Shown here one piece after another: positions 1 to 7,441 of a stretch of DNA of 64,000 nt (positions are counted from its first letter, which is position 1; every line of letters starts with the position of its first letter). Source of the DNA: Litorilituus lipolyticus (GTDB lineage: Bacteria > Pseudomonadota > Gammaproteobacteria > Enterobacterales > Alteromonadaceae). The notes under the pieces are model-generated. The model was not told where the DNA came from and made no database searches. It saw nothing but the letters and a program-made list of their open reading frames with translations. The position numbers were made by a program, and so were the translations under genes. The DNA lies in contig NZ_SAWY01000001.1 of the NCBI RefSeq assembly GCF_006439335.1, positions 1 to 64,000 on the forward strand. Reading direction: 5' to 3'.

Positions 1-90
1 GCTTTCTTTTTACCTTCGCCACATTTGCCTTCGCCGCACTTGCCTTTGGCTTTCTTTTTACCTTCGCCACATTTGCCTTCGCCGCACTTG
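1..90 (-). repeat. 48-bp tandem repeat encoding Cys-Gly-Glu-Gly-Lys units
   Basis: Two near-identical 48-bp units (1-48 and 49-90, the second ending where the unique sequence begins) encode the 16-residue Cys-rich repeat. The repeat may continue beyond the left edge of the window. Each 48-bp unit is itself built from two related sub-units carrying one Cys each. Confidence 0.85.
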
Positions 91-233
91 TTAGCATCTT
101 TTTTTTCTGCATAAGTAACCGTGTCTTTTGCAGAGAATGGATTTATTTCAGCTTGCGCTACATTACTTGTAAATACACTAAATGCTAATACACCCGACAT
201 TGCTAATAAGAAAGATTTGTTTAATAAACTCAT
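1..233 (-). CDS. hvfA: HvfA/bufferin-like EGKCG-repeat secreted peptide precursor (partial, 3' end off window)
   Basis: Leftward reading frame that starts with ATG at 233 and runs off the window edge after 77 complete codons, so its C-terminus is unknown. Residues 1-28 form a signal peptide ending in a VAQA-type cleavage site. From residue 49 the protein is a low-complexity Lys/Gly/Cys tail with a 16-residue period, each unit containing two Cys and one EGKCG motif (Cys50, 55, 66, 71). Known of the family: HvfA-type precursors have EGKCG motifs whose Cys are converted by an HvfB (DUF692/MNIO)-HvfC pair to copper-binding oxazolone/thioamide groups. Inference: this is such a metallophore, and its maturation genes should lie just beyond position 1. 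A purine-rich ribosome-binding site (AAAGGAAACATC before ATG) supports the start. Confidence 0.75.
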   Translation of the reverse strand, partial: MSLLNKSFLLAMSGVLAFSVFTSNVAQAEINPFSAKDTVTYAEKKDANKCGEGKCGEGKKKAKGKCGEGKCGEGKKK

Positions 234-374
234 GATGTTTCCTTTTTTTAAAATAGTACAACTTATAATAAGCTGAAATTTGGATATCTGCTAATGTAGA
301 CCCGTAACTATATATAAAAATTTCAATTAATTTTATGAATAGTTACTTGTTTCAACAAAATAATAAATTTTAAG

Positions 375-406
375 CAAAAAAAAACCAGCTAACGCTGGTT
401 TTTTTA
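375..406 (-). terminator. Terminator of the Ton operon
   Basis: Inverted repeat AACCAGC (383-389) / GCTGGTT (394-400) with a TAAC loop, followed on the minus strand by a run of T. It lies just after the stop of the last Ton-operon gene at 421. A-run and T-run on the two sides could make it work in both directions. Confidence 0.8.
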
Positions 407-420
407 TTCATTGTATAAGA

Positions 421-1704
421 CTAGATAGAAACTTTTTTACGTTTTGCAGTATCAACAATAAAGTTTTTCCAACTCTTCGCTGATTTACGTGTTCCAGGTT
501 CTTTCATAGCTTTTTGAATAGCAGCATAAGCTTGCTTATATTTTTCTAAGTAAAAATATGCTTCAGCAATACTCATATGAATACGGCCTTTATCTTTAAT
601 GCCTAATTCAATTGACTTTTCTAATGCTGGGATAGCTTTCGCAAATTGCTCATCTTGCTTCAATAGCATGCCTTGCTTACGGTAATGCTTTGCTAGATTT
701 GTCATCTTAGCTAGTTCACCATAATAATTGGCTGCTTTGTCAATATGTTGAGCAGAATGCCAAGCGTTAGCTAAAGTAGAGATATTCTTATCGTCACGTT
801 TAACTAATCCTGATGCTATATGCTTTTCCAGTAATCGTGCAGCCTTATAAGGTGCTTCAGACTGTGAATATAAGCTCGCTAACGTTTTAATTTGACCTTC
901 TTTATCAAGATGACCAAGTTTATACGCCAGATCTAATGTTTGAACTGCCTTACCATAATCTTCTACTAACAAATAGAACATTGGAAGCTGAGTCCACCAT
1001 TGCTTATTTTCAGGGAATAACTGAATTACCGTCTCTAAAACCTCAATTGCTTCTTTATACTTCTTTCGTTCATAAAAGGAAGTAATTTTCAAAACATATG
1101 GGTTTTGATTTGGCTTATCGCCAAACGCTGCAATAGCTTTATCCGCTGGTACGATAACTTTATCCAACTGCTTAAGCGAGTAATACGCATTCGCAACTTT
1201 CACATACGTTGGGCCATCTTCTTTACCAGTAAACTCCATCCATGCATAGTAGTTTTTAAGCGCAGCTTTGTAGTCTTTAGACTGCATTTGCATGTCAGCA
1301 AGTAATTTTAGCGACTCACCATGATCTGTTTCACTTAAAAGATCAGGTTCAACTGCCTTTTTAAGCCATTCAATGGTTTTTGCGTCATTATTACCTAACT
1401 GAGCATACATAACACCGATAAAGCGCGCTACAAAAGCTTTGTCATAATCTTTTGATGGTTCTATTTCTAATAAAACCTCAAGAGCACCTGGTACATCAGA
1501 TTCAAGTCCTTTTTCTTCATCACCAGAATAAAGTTCAAAAGCCTTTTGGATCTTTTTAGAAACCCTAGGAGACGTTAAGTAAGTCGGACGTTTTTTCTTT
1601 TTCTCTTGCTTTGCCTCTGCTGCATTTGCAACATCAGCAATAGGAGCTTGAGCTATAAGAAGACTCGTCGCGATTACCAAAGAAGTTGATAATTGTTTAA
1701 ACAT
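421..1704 (-). CDS. TPR-repeat periplasmic protein of the Ton system
   Basis: 427-residue protein with a signal peptide (cleavage after about residue 28, ANA-AE) followed by multiple tetratricopeptide-like helical repeats through most of the chain, recognisable by alternating A/Y/L pairs such as AKAIPALEKSIELG near the C-terminus. It is the last gene of the six-gene Ton operon; its ATG overlaps the tonB stop (TAATG), so translation is probably coupled. Known: TPR proteins accompany TonB2/TonB3-type systems in Vibrio, Shewanella and relatives. Inferred role: periplasmic scaffold for the TonB-ExbB-ExbD-TtpC complex. The exact partner is not visible from the sequence. Confidence 0.8.
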   Translation of the reverse strand: MFKQLSTSLVIATSLLIAQAPIADVANAAEAKQEKKKKRPTYLTSPRVSKKIQKAFELYSGDEEKGLESDVPGALEVLLEIEPSKDYDKAFVARFIGVMYAQLGNNDAKTIEWLKKAVEPDLLSETDHGESLKLLADMQMQSKDYKAALKNYYAWMEFTGKEDGPTYVKVANAYYSLKQLDKVIVPADKAIAAFGDKPNQNPYVLKITSFYERKKYKEAIEVLETVIQLFPENKQWWTQLPMFYLLVEDYGKAVQTLDLAYKLGHLDKEGQIKTLASLYSQSEAPYKAARLLEKHIASGLVKRDDKNISTLANAWHSAQHIDKAANYYGELAKMTNLAKHYRKQGMLLKQDEQFAKAIPALEKSIELGIKDKGRIHMSIAEAYFYLEKYKQAYAAIQKAMKEPGTRKSAKSWKNFIVDTAKRKKVSI

Positions 1705-2318
1705 TATTCACCTCCCATTTTGAAGTCTAACTGTACTGTTAAACCAGGTCGTCTCTGTGCTTTACCATCAACAACTTTTGGCTTGTATTTCCACTTTCTA
1801 AGTGCACGCTTCGCTTCTTTATCGAATATGCGCTTAGGTTTAGCTTCAATAACCTGAACATCTTCAACACCACCTACTTCGTTAATAGTAAATGAAAGGA
1901 TTACATAACCCTCTTTACCATCACGAGCAGCTTGTATTGGATATTTTGGTTCAATACGTACTATTGGTGTTGCATCACCATCACGTCCAATACCTGCGCC
2001 TGGCGCAGATAAGCCGGTAGAGGCACCTGCCATTTGAACACCCGGCATATTGAATTTCAATCCACCCGTGTCATTACTAGCTTCAGGCTCTGGAGCTTGT
2101 TGCTTAGGCGGCGCTTTAGGCGGCGGCGGTGGCGGCGGCGGTACACGTCGACGCTGTTCTGCAGCTGACTCTGGCGGAGTAGTATTTACTTCGACAATAA
2201 TGTTCTCTTGTTGCTCTTCCTTGTTTCTATCACCTGATGAAACAAGGAAAGCCATAAAAGCAAATAAGCCAAAGGTAACGCCAGCGCCTAGTAGTATAGA
2301 TACTAAAAAGCGAACCAT
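1704..2318 (-). CDS. tonB: TonB energy-transducing protein (TonB2 type)
   Basis: 204-residue energy transducer. An N-terminal membrane segment (about residues 4-26) anchors it in the inner membrane; it is followed by a proline-rich spacer with a run of eight Pro near residue 60 and a C-terminal TonB domain (about residues 120-204) with the IEPKYP entry motif and conserved RALRKWKYKP segment. It couples proton motive force harvested by ExbB/ExbD to outer-membrane receptors. The short periplasmic spacer is typical of TonB2 rather than enteric TonB1. It sits 3 bp after exbD and overlaps the TPR gene. Family assignment is secure; substrate range cannot be read. Confidence 0.93.
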   Translation of the reverse strand: MVRFLVSILLGAGVTFGLFAFMAFLVSSGDRNKEEQQENIIVEVNTTPPESAAEQRRRVPPPPPPPPKAPPKQQAPEPEASNDTGGLKFNMPGVQMAGASTGLSAPGAGIGRDGDATPIVRIEPKYPIQAARDGKEGYVILSFTINEVGGVEDVQVIEAKPKRIFDKEAKRALRKWKYKPKVVDGKAQRRPGLTVQLDFKMGGE

Positions 2319-2321
2319 AAT

Positions 2322-2723
2322 TTACCCCTTCGCAGCCGCGATAGAAATTCTATCAATGCCAGCCTCTTTAATTGCATCCATTACTTTAACAACAATACCG
2401 TGCTTAGCATCTTTGTCAGCTTGAATGATCACAACATCAGTTGGTTGTTCAGCAAGTAACTTTTCAATCCTTGCACCAACACGTTCGATGTCTACACGGC
2501 CTTTATCTAACCAAATTTCACCATTATCTTTGATTGCTACAAAGATGTTGGCATTTTTTTGCTTAGTTTGGTTTGCCGCTTTTGGTTTATTTACTTCAAT
2601 ACCTGCTTCTTTAACGAAAGAAGTGGTAACGATGAAGAAGATAAGCATGATAAATACGATATCCAGCATTGGCGTCATATCAATTGCTGCTTCTTCTTCC
2701 TCACGGATTTTTTTACGTGCCAT
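2322..2723 (-). CDS. exbD: ExbD biopolymer transport protein
   Basis: 133-residue inner-membrane protein with a short cytoplasmic N-terminus rich in charged residues, one transmembrane helix (about residues 17-38) that carries the proton-path Asp in the motif MTPMLDIVF, and a periplasmic domain ending near KEAGIDRISIAA. ExbD works with ExbB to form the proton channel that energises TonB. It lies between exbB and tonB, 12 bp after exbB. Length and motif match ExbD2-type proteins. Confidence 0.95.
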   Translation of the reverse strand: MARKKIREEEEAAIDMTPMLDIVFIMLIFFIVTTSFVKEAGIEVNKPKAANQTKQKNANIFVAIKDNGEIWLDKGRVDIERVGARIEKLLAEQPTDVVIIQADKDAKHGIVVKVMDAIKEAGIDRISIAAAKG

Positions 2724-2735
2724 GAAAATATCTCT

Positions 2736-3260
2736 CTAGTGGTGAGGTAAACTGTCAACCAGTTTAGCCTTTGCTAGTTTAACTTTAGCGTCTAATCTTG
2801 AACTAAAAAACACGCCTGATAACGCAGCAACCATACCCGCCATAGTCGGGATTGTTGCTTGCGAAATACCTGCGGCCATTAGACGCGGATTACCTGTGCC
2901 TTGTTGAGCCATGACTTCAAATACGCCAATCATACCCGTTACTGTTCCCAGTAGACCGATAAGAGGACACATTGCCACTAAAGTTTTAATGGTTATCATG
3001 TTCTTTTCAAGTAACTCGTCTGCTTCGGAGATCCAAGTATCTCTAATACGATGTGCATACCAAGAAGTTGTATCTTGTCTTGCATCCCAACGAGAGATAA
3101 TGTCATCTCTCAGTTTTGGATAAACTGATCCTAAGAACCAATAACGTTCTATCATCAATATCCACATCAAGAAGAGTGCGAAGGCAACAACATAAAGTAC
3201 GTTACCACCCGTCGCAATAAAACCCCTGACAGATTCCCAAAGCTCTATCAGGAATAACAT
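2736..3260 (-). CDS. exbB: ExbB proton channel (short ExbB2 type)
   Basis: 174-residue MotA/TolQ/ExbB-family protein, much shorter than enteric ExbB (about 240 residues) but normal for the ExbB2 of TonB2 systems. The N-terminal helix (about residues 18-38) is followed by a cytoplasmic loop and two helices containing the family signature CPLIGLLGTVTGMIGVF. It is translated from an ATG overlapping the stop of the upstream TtpC-like gene. It forms the stator-like channel with ExbD. Confidence 0.94.
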   Translation of the reverse strand: MLFLIELWESVRGFIATGGNVLYVVAFALFLMWILMIERYWFLGSVYPKLRDDIISRWDARQDTTSWYAHRIRDTWISEADELLEKNMITIKTLVAMCPLIGLLGTVTGMIGVFEVMAQQGTGNPRLMAAGISQATIPTMAGMVAALSGVFFSSRLDAKVKLAKAKLVDSLPHH

Positions 3261-4609
3261 TATTTAGACCCCTTCTCAGCAATAGCAGCGATTAAACCGG
3301 CACTTTGCTCGTCTAGTTTTTGTAAAACAGATTTACTCTTACCAGCAACGATTGAGTGGATTAAAATAAGTGGTAATGCACAAATTAGACCCAATGCAGT
3401 TGTAACTAACGCAAGAGAGATATTACCCGCCATAATTTTCGGGTCACCAGTACCAAATAAGGTAATAGTTTGGAAAGTCATAATCATACCGATTACTGTA
3501 CCTAATAGACCCATAAGCGGGGCGATAGCAGCAAACATTTTGATTAAGTTAACACCACGGTCAACTTTTGGTGTTTCACGTAAGATAGCTTCATCAAGTT
3601 TCAATTCTAACGTTTCAGCATCTGCAGATTGGTTATCATAGAAAACTTTTAGTAAACGACCCAGTGGGTTGTTCTCATTTGGCTTATCAAGGTTTTTCTC
3701 TTGAGTTTTGATTTTAGCACTCATACCACCTAGAACGATTAAGCGTTCTAAAGCAATTAAACAACCTAAGATAAGTAATACAGTGATAGCATAACCAACT
3801 TCTTTACCTTCGTGGAAGAATTCTTCAAGAGTTTTCTTACGCGTTTCTAAAGAAAGGATACCGCCACGTGAAGGATCCACATAAACAGCACCGTAACCAG
3901 AAGTTGTATTAAAGAAACTTACTGCTGTATTAGAAATATAGCCAGCTGGTTGCTTTGGTAATGGCTGAACTTGGCCGACTTCATCGTTATACGTTAAGTA
4001 ACCATTTGCAGAAACCAAGTTAAAAGTACCTAAACGAGTAATCGTCTCAGTAGACTTAGTACCATCAAGGTTAGTTACATCAGAGCTAAACTTAGAAATT
4101 TTACCTGATTCAGTCATTTCAGTTTGAAGAGCAAACCATAATTCTTCTAAATCTTCTAAAGCTGGAATTTCTTTTGCGTTAGCAATACGGTTTAACGCTT
4201 CACCACGATTAGGGAATTCTGCACTTACAATTGATGTAGAAATTTGGCCGTAAGCACTTGCAGCAGCTGCACGTGAAACACCAAACATCTCACCTAAAGT
4301 ACCAGTAGCGTTATCTAATTCGACTTCTTTTTGCGCTAAAGTAATTTCATTAGCCGCATATTCTTTAGTTAAACGCTTATTACGCGCTTGTTGATCAGCT
4401 AATTCTTTCTTCGCGCTATTTAATAAAGCTTGCTTATCAGCACGAGCAGATAAAAACTCTGCTTCACGTTTTTTATCAAGCTTAGCTTCTGAAATACGAT
4501 CAGCTTTAACTTGTTTTAATAAGTCATCTAACGTATTCGCTTGAGTTGATGCAGCAAAACCTGCAGTCATTGATGCAGCTAGCATCACAAAATTAATAAC
4601 TTTTTTCAT
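3260..4609 (-). CDS. TtpC-like long MotA/TolQ/ExbB family protein
   Basis: 449-residue protein combining a signal peptide (about 1-25), a periplasmic coiled-coil-rich region (about 27-115, Lys/Glu/Ala-rich), a middle periplasmic domain, and a C-terminal ExbB-like membrane domain (about 265-449) with the signature APLMGLLGTVIGMIMTF. Known: this layout is that of TtpC, the extra fourth component needed by Vibrio TonB2 and TonB3 systems. The ATG overlaps the stop of the DUF3450 gene (TAATG) behind a GGAG ribosome-binding site. Inferred role: bridges the ExbB/ExbD motor to TonB in the periplasm. Confidence 0.9.
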   Translation of the reverse strand: MKKVINFVMLAASMTAGFAASTQANTLDDLLKQVKADRISEAKLDKKREAEFLSARADKQALLNSAKKELADQQARNKRLTKEYAANEITLAQKEVELDNATGTLGEMFGVSRAAAASAYGQISTSIVSAEFPNRGEALNRIANAKEIPALEDLEELWFALQTEMTESGKISKFSSDVTNLDGTKSTETITRLGTFNLVSANGYLTYNDEVGQVQPLPKQPAGYISNTAVSFFNTTSGYGAVYVDPSRGGILSLETRKKTLEEFFHEGKEVGYAITVLLILGCLIALERLIVLGGMSAKIKTQEKNLDKPNENNPLGRLLKVFYDNQSADAETLELKLDEAILRETPKVDRGVNLIKMFAAIAPLMGLLGTVIGMIMTFQTITLFGTGDPKIMAGNISLALVTTALGLICALPLILIHSIVAGKSKSVLQKLDEQSAGLIAAIAEKGSK

Positions 4610-5388
4610 TATTTTGCTCCTGCTGCAAATACTGGAAGTTTAGTTAAATCAGGCGGAAGTTGCTTACGTGCCATACGAATAGCATCAGTAATAGGTTTTA
4701 AATATTCATCACCTAACTCTTCCCAAGAACGAGTCTCGTTATTCCATAACCAAGAGTGCTTAGCATCTAATGATTGAGCAACAAGAGCAATACGTCCCAT
4801 GTGAACGAAATCAGCAGTTAAGGTACGACCACCTAAGTCAATCTCACCTTGGTATGCATCAAAGATCGTACCGTAACCTGCTTCAATTTCGTAAGCTTCT
4901 AATACTAAACGGAATTGTTCAGAAACAGTTACGTTTGAATCATCCATAACGTTACGTAAGTTAGCAACACGCTCTTTACGACGGTCAATATTCATAGGTA
5001 CATCAAGCTCGATGAATTTCTCTAGAGAGTCAATCATCTTGTACATTAGTGGTACAACACCTTGCTTGATTTTATCGATACCATCAATTTGCTTTTGAAG
5101 AGATACGATATTTGCTTTTTGATCGTCAACCATACGTTGAACATGATCGTTATAGCCACGTAAAACATCTGCTTCATCAATTGTATTACGGTACTCACCA
5201 AGAAGATCTTGAGTTTGCTCGTAAATGGTATTGATTTTTGCTTGTGATTTAGCTGATGCTTTAAATATTTTCGCTTCAGCTTTTTGAAGATCTGTTAGAG
5301 CATCAGCTGCAGCAAAATTGCTCGCAGTTAATGCTAATGCGCCTACCATCGCGCTAGCGATAAGGCTTTTCTTACTTACTTTGGACAT
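4609..5388 (-). CDS. DUF3450 domain protein, first gene of the Ton operon
   Basis: 259-residue exported protein, signal peptide with a cleavage site near residue 28 (NFAAADA), then a long helical, coiled-coil-like N-terminal half and a DUF3450 C-terminal half with a GYGTIFDAYQGEIDLGG segment. The start is placed at ATG 5388 because the signal peptide then begins at MSKVSKKS; a TTG 36 bp upstream is open but poorer. DUF3450 genes regularly precede ttpC-exbB-exbD-tonB in Alteromonadales. Its role in the Ton complex is not established; a periplasmic accessory function is inferred from position and signal peptide. Confidence 0.88.
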   Translation of the reverse strand: MSKVSKKSLIASAMVGALALTASNFAAADALTDLQKAEAKIFKASAKSQAKINTIYEQTQDLLGEYRNTIDEADVLRGYNDHVQRMVDDQKANIVSLQKQIDGIDKIKQGVVPLMYKMIDSLEKFIELDVPMNIDRRKERVANLRNVMDDSNVTVSEQFRLVLEAYEIEAGYGTIFDAYQGEIDLGGRTLTADFVHMGRIALVAQSLDAKHSWLWNNETRSWEELGDEYLKPITDAIRMARKQLPPDLTKLPVFAAGAK

Positions 5389-5854
5389 AGTTCCCAACCA
5401 ATTGCTATTTAATTTTGATAACAAAAATTTGTTACCGCAAATATATAAGTCTGTCGTTTTTAAAATGTAACTTTTTATGAATACAACTAAGCAATAATCC
5501 CAAATGACAGTCTAGCTGTCAAGATGAGACTTTAATTCAGGATACATTGTTTTAATGTTTTTAATCAAAACAATGTAACTTGATACTGACAAAATTACTT
5601 AAACTTAATAAAAAAATTTAAGGGACAATAAATTTTGCAGAACACTGTTTTACTAATATCTTCGTAGTAAGTCAAATTTATTTACAAGAAATTGTATAAA
5701 AAATGCGTTTATTTACGATGAAATCTATAGGAAAAATGAAATAATTTTGTCTTATTAAAGAAATTAATAAGGTAGGGATGATATATCTTACTGGGCTAAA
5801 CAGCTGTAAAACCGAGCTTTAATTAAAGCTCGGCAATTCGTTAAGGACTTAGAA
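5389..5854. promoter_or_regulatory. Intergenic region upstream of the Ton operon with inverted repeat
   Basis: About 465 bp without a gene. It must hold the leftward promoter of the Ton operon. It contains a 10-bp inverted repeat ACATTGTTTT (5544-5553) / AAAACAATGT (5567-5576) with a 13-bp spacer, and a short GACAG/CTGTC repeat at 5505-5519. I could not recognise a Fur box or a confident -35/-10 pair. The repeat is seen directly; any regulatory role is inference. Confidence 0.35.
5812..5833 (-). terminator. 22-bp perfect palindrome after the secreted protein gene
   Basis: Perfect palindrome CCGAGCTTTAA/TTAAAGCTCGG just beyond the stop at 5855. On the minus strand it is followed by TTTT only, so it is a plausible but weak intrinsic terminator. 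Confidence 0.6.
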
Positions 5855-6319
5855 TTATAACTTACACTCTACATCAGTAGTTTTCCAAACAACAGGCGTC
5901 CAATATTCTCCTGTTTTAAATTTATTACGATTTTTTCTATTGTACTTAGCACCTAATGCATATTTTTTATTCGCTTCAACCTGAAACTCTATAATATGAT
6001 AATTCTTTGCTTCACCACGTCGACGAGTAATAGAGTTTTCACGAACGTGCTCAATCACTCTAATAATATGTTTACCTGGAGTCAGAGTAAAACTTCCACT
6101 TTCCATACTCGTTGTAACTCCATCTATAGAGTTGATACTGGCAAAGTGAATATCTTTTGTTGCAGGTGGCTTATTATATAGCGTAATAACACCACATTCA
6201 CCTTTGGCATTTACTTGTTCGTCGCCATCAACCTTATTGCCTGCATTCGCGCTAGTTGCGACCACTAAGCCAATTAATGACAACCCTGTTAAACACTTTC
6301 TTAGTAATGTATTCTTCAC
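5855..6319 (-). CDS. Secreted protein of unknown function
   Basis: 154 residues with a clear signal peptide (about 1-26, TSANA-GN). The mature part has two Cys (after residue 40 and at the C-terminus, VECKL), possibly a disulfide, and a beta-rich pattern with a segment FTLTPGKHIIRVIE that resembles PEGA-like extracytoplasmic domains; a Tyr/Asn/Lys-rich region precedes YWTPVVWK. I do not recognise a named family. It is a single gene with its own terminator between the Ton operon and a methyltransferase gene. A periplasmic or outer-membrane-associated beta protein is the most that can be inferred. Confidence 0.7.
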   Translation of the reverse strand: MKNTLLRKCLTGLSLIGLVVATSANAGNKVDGDEQVNAKGECGVITLYNKPPATKDIHFASINSIDGVTTSMESGSFTLTPGKHIIRVIEHVRENSITRRRGEAKNYHIIEFQVEANKKYALGAKYNRKNRNKFKTGEYWTPVVWKTTDVECKL

Positions 6320-6415
6320 AATCTTCTCCTTGAATTATTCTTTCTGATTTTATAGTAGCAAGTCTTCCCGCTCATTCAACAATATGATTGTAAACAAATA
6401 TTAACTTTGTAATGT

Positions 6416-7360
6416 TTATACTATCTTCAGCGCCCAAATTTGTATTGCCACAATGCCTGACTCATCTGATATCATTTCATGGTTATGTATTTCTAAACCA
6501 ACTGAATTAAATAAATCTATTGTTTTTGGGAGTGCTTCATAATTTAACGCCGCTTTGCATAACGCCTTTAATCTAACTTGGTGTGAAACTGCTTCTTGCT
6601 TATATAAAGCTAATTTATCTTTCTTATTCTCAGTATTTTTGTTTAACAAGAATTTTAAAAAGCTTACAAAGTCACTTTGATGAAAATCTATACCGAACTC
6701 ATCTAACGCATCAGAAAGCTGTTTATTGAGCTCATTTCGATATTGTTCAGCACTCATGCTTATTTCATTTATAGCAGCTGTATCTTGAGTTACAGCTTTC
6801 TCATCTAAAGCGGTTACTAAAGAGTCTAAACAATTAATTAAACCATCGGACTTTAACAAATATGTTAACAGAGTAAGTTCATTAGCATTCTCTAAAAAAA
6901 TACGAGAACTGTTAACATGACAAACAAATGTTGCTTTACCTAACGGCTTCAACACTCTAGATACTTCAGTAAGTGATTTTTCTAAATTGCTATATTCAAT
7001 ACCATAATTTGATATAACATAGTCAAACTGCAGTGAGTCAAAAGGTAACTCTTCTATATTACAATCAAATTTAAAGTCAACATTACTCAGTTTTAAAAAA
7101 GTATCATCTGAGTCTACGGTTGCATAATCCACACCACTGAAATTTATTTCTGAGAAGTTAGACATGGACTCATATGCAAGTCTTGGTAATGATCCATTTC
7201 CTGTACATAAATCTAATACCTTATCACCATCATTAAAGGTAGAGAAAACCTTAAGCCAAGATTGCTTGAGTACCCCTTCATAACATCCTTTAAAACTGCT
7301 GCCAAACGAAGTCTTATGTCCTTGCGACCAATATTGACTCCAATCTTTATTCTCACTCAT
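6416..7360 (-). CDS. SAM-dependent methyltransferase (class I)
   Basis: 314-residue class I methyltransferase. Motif I is VLDLCTGNGSLP (about residues 48-59), an acidic residue follows in GVDYATVDSDD, and the post-motif region VISNYGIEYSNLEKSLTEV with RVLKPLGKATFV is typical of Methyltransf_11/25 folds. A Glu/Lys-rich helical insert of about 100 residues near 180-270 and a C-terminal strand SGIVAIQIWALKI complete it. The substrate is unknown. AAGGTAG before ATG 7360 supports the start. It follows the TonB-dependent receptor on the same strand, but a strong terminator separates them, so it is probably a separate unit. Confidence 0.8.
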   Translation of the reverse strand: MSENKDWSQYWSQGHKTSFGSSFKGCYEGVLKQSWLKVFSTFNDGDKVLDLCTGNGSLPRLAYESMSNFSEINFSGVDYATVDSDDTFLKLSNVDFKFDCNIEELPFDSLQFDYVISNYGIEYSNLEKSLTEVSRVLKPLGKATFVCHVNSSRIFLENANELTLLTYLLKSDGLINCLDSLVTALDEKAVTQDTAAINEISMSAEQYRNELNKQLSDALDEFGIDFHQSDFVSFLKFLLNKNTENKKDKLALYKQEAVSHQVRLKALCKAALNYEALPKTIDLFNSVGLEIHNHEMISDESGIVAIQIWALKIV

Positions 7361-7397
7361 CGAACTACCTTCGTAATGTAATCTAATTAAAAAAAAA

Positions 7398-7417
7398 GAC
7401 CCTTGCGGGTCTTTTTT
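7398..7417 (-). terminator. Terminator of the TonB-dependent receptor gene
   Basis: GACCC (7398-7402), TTGC loop, GGGTC (7407-7411), with A-run and T-run on both sides. It lies 25-44 bp past the receptor stop codon; on the minus strand the hairpin is followed by at least eight T. Confidence 0.85.
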
Positions 7418-7441
7418 ATCTTCGAACTAATTAACTAGTAA

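Noticed and set aside
2050-2424. Gly-rich plus-strand frame opposite tonB
   Set aside because: Complement of the proline-rich stretch of TonB; no independent support.
5811-7441. Genomic island around the methyltransferase and secreted protein
   Set aside because: No integrase, tRNA insertion, direct repeats or shift in composition compared with neighbours.
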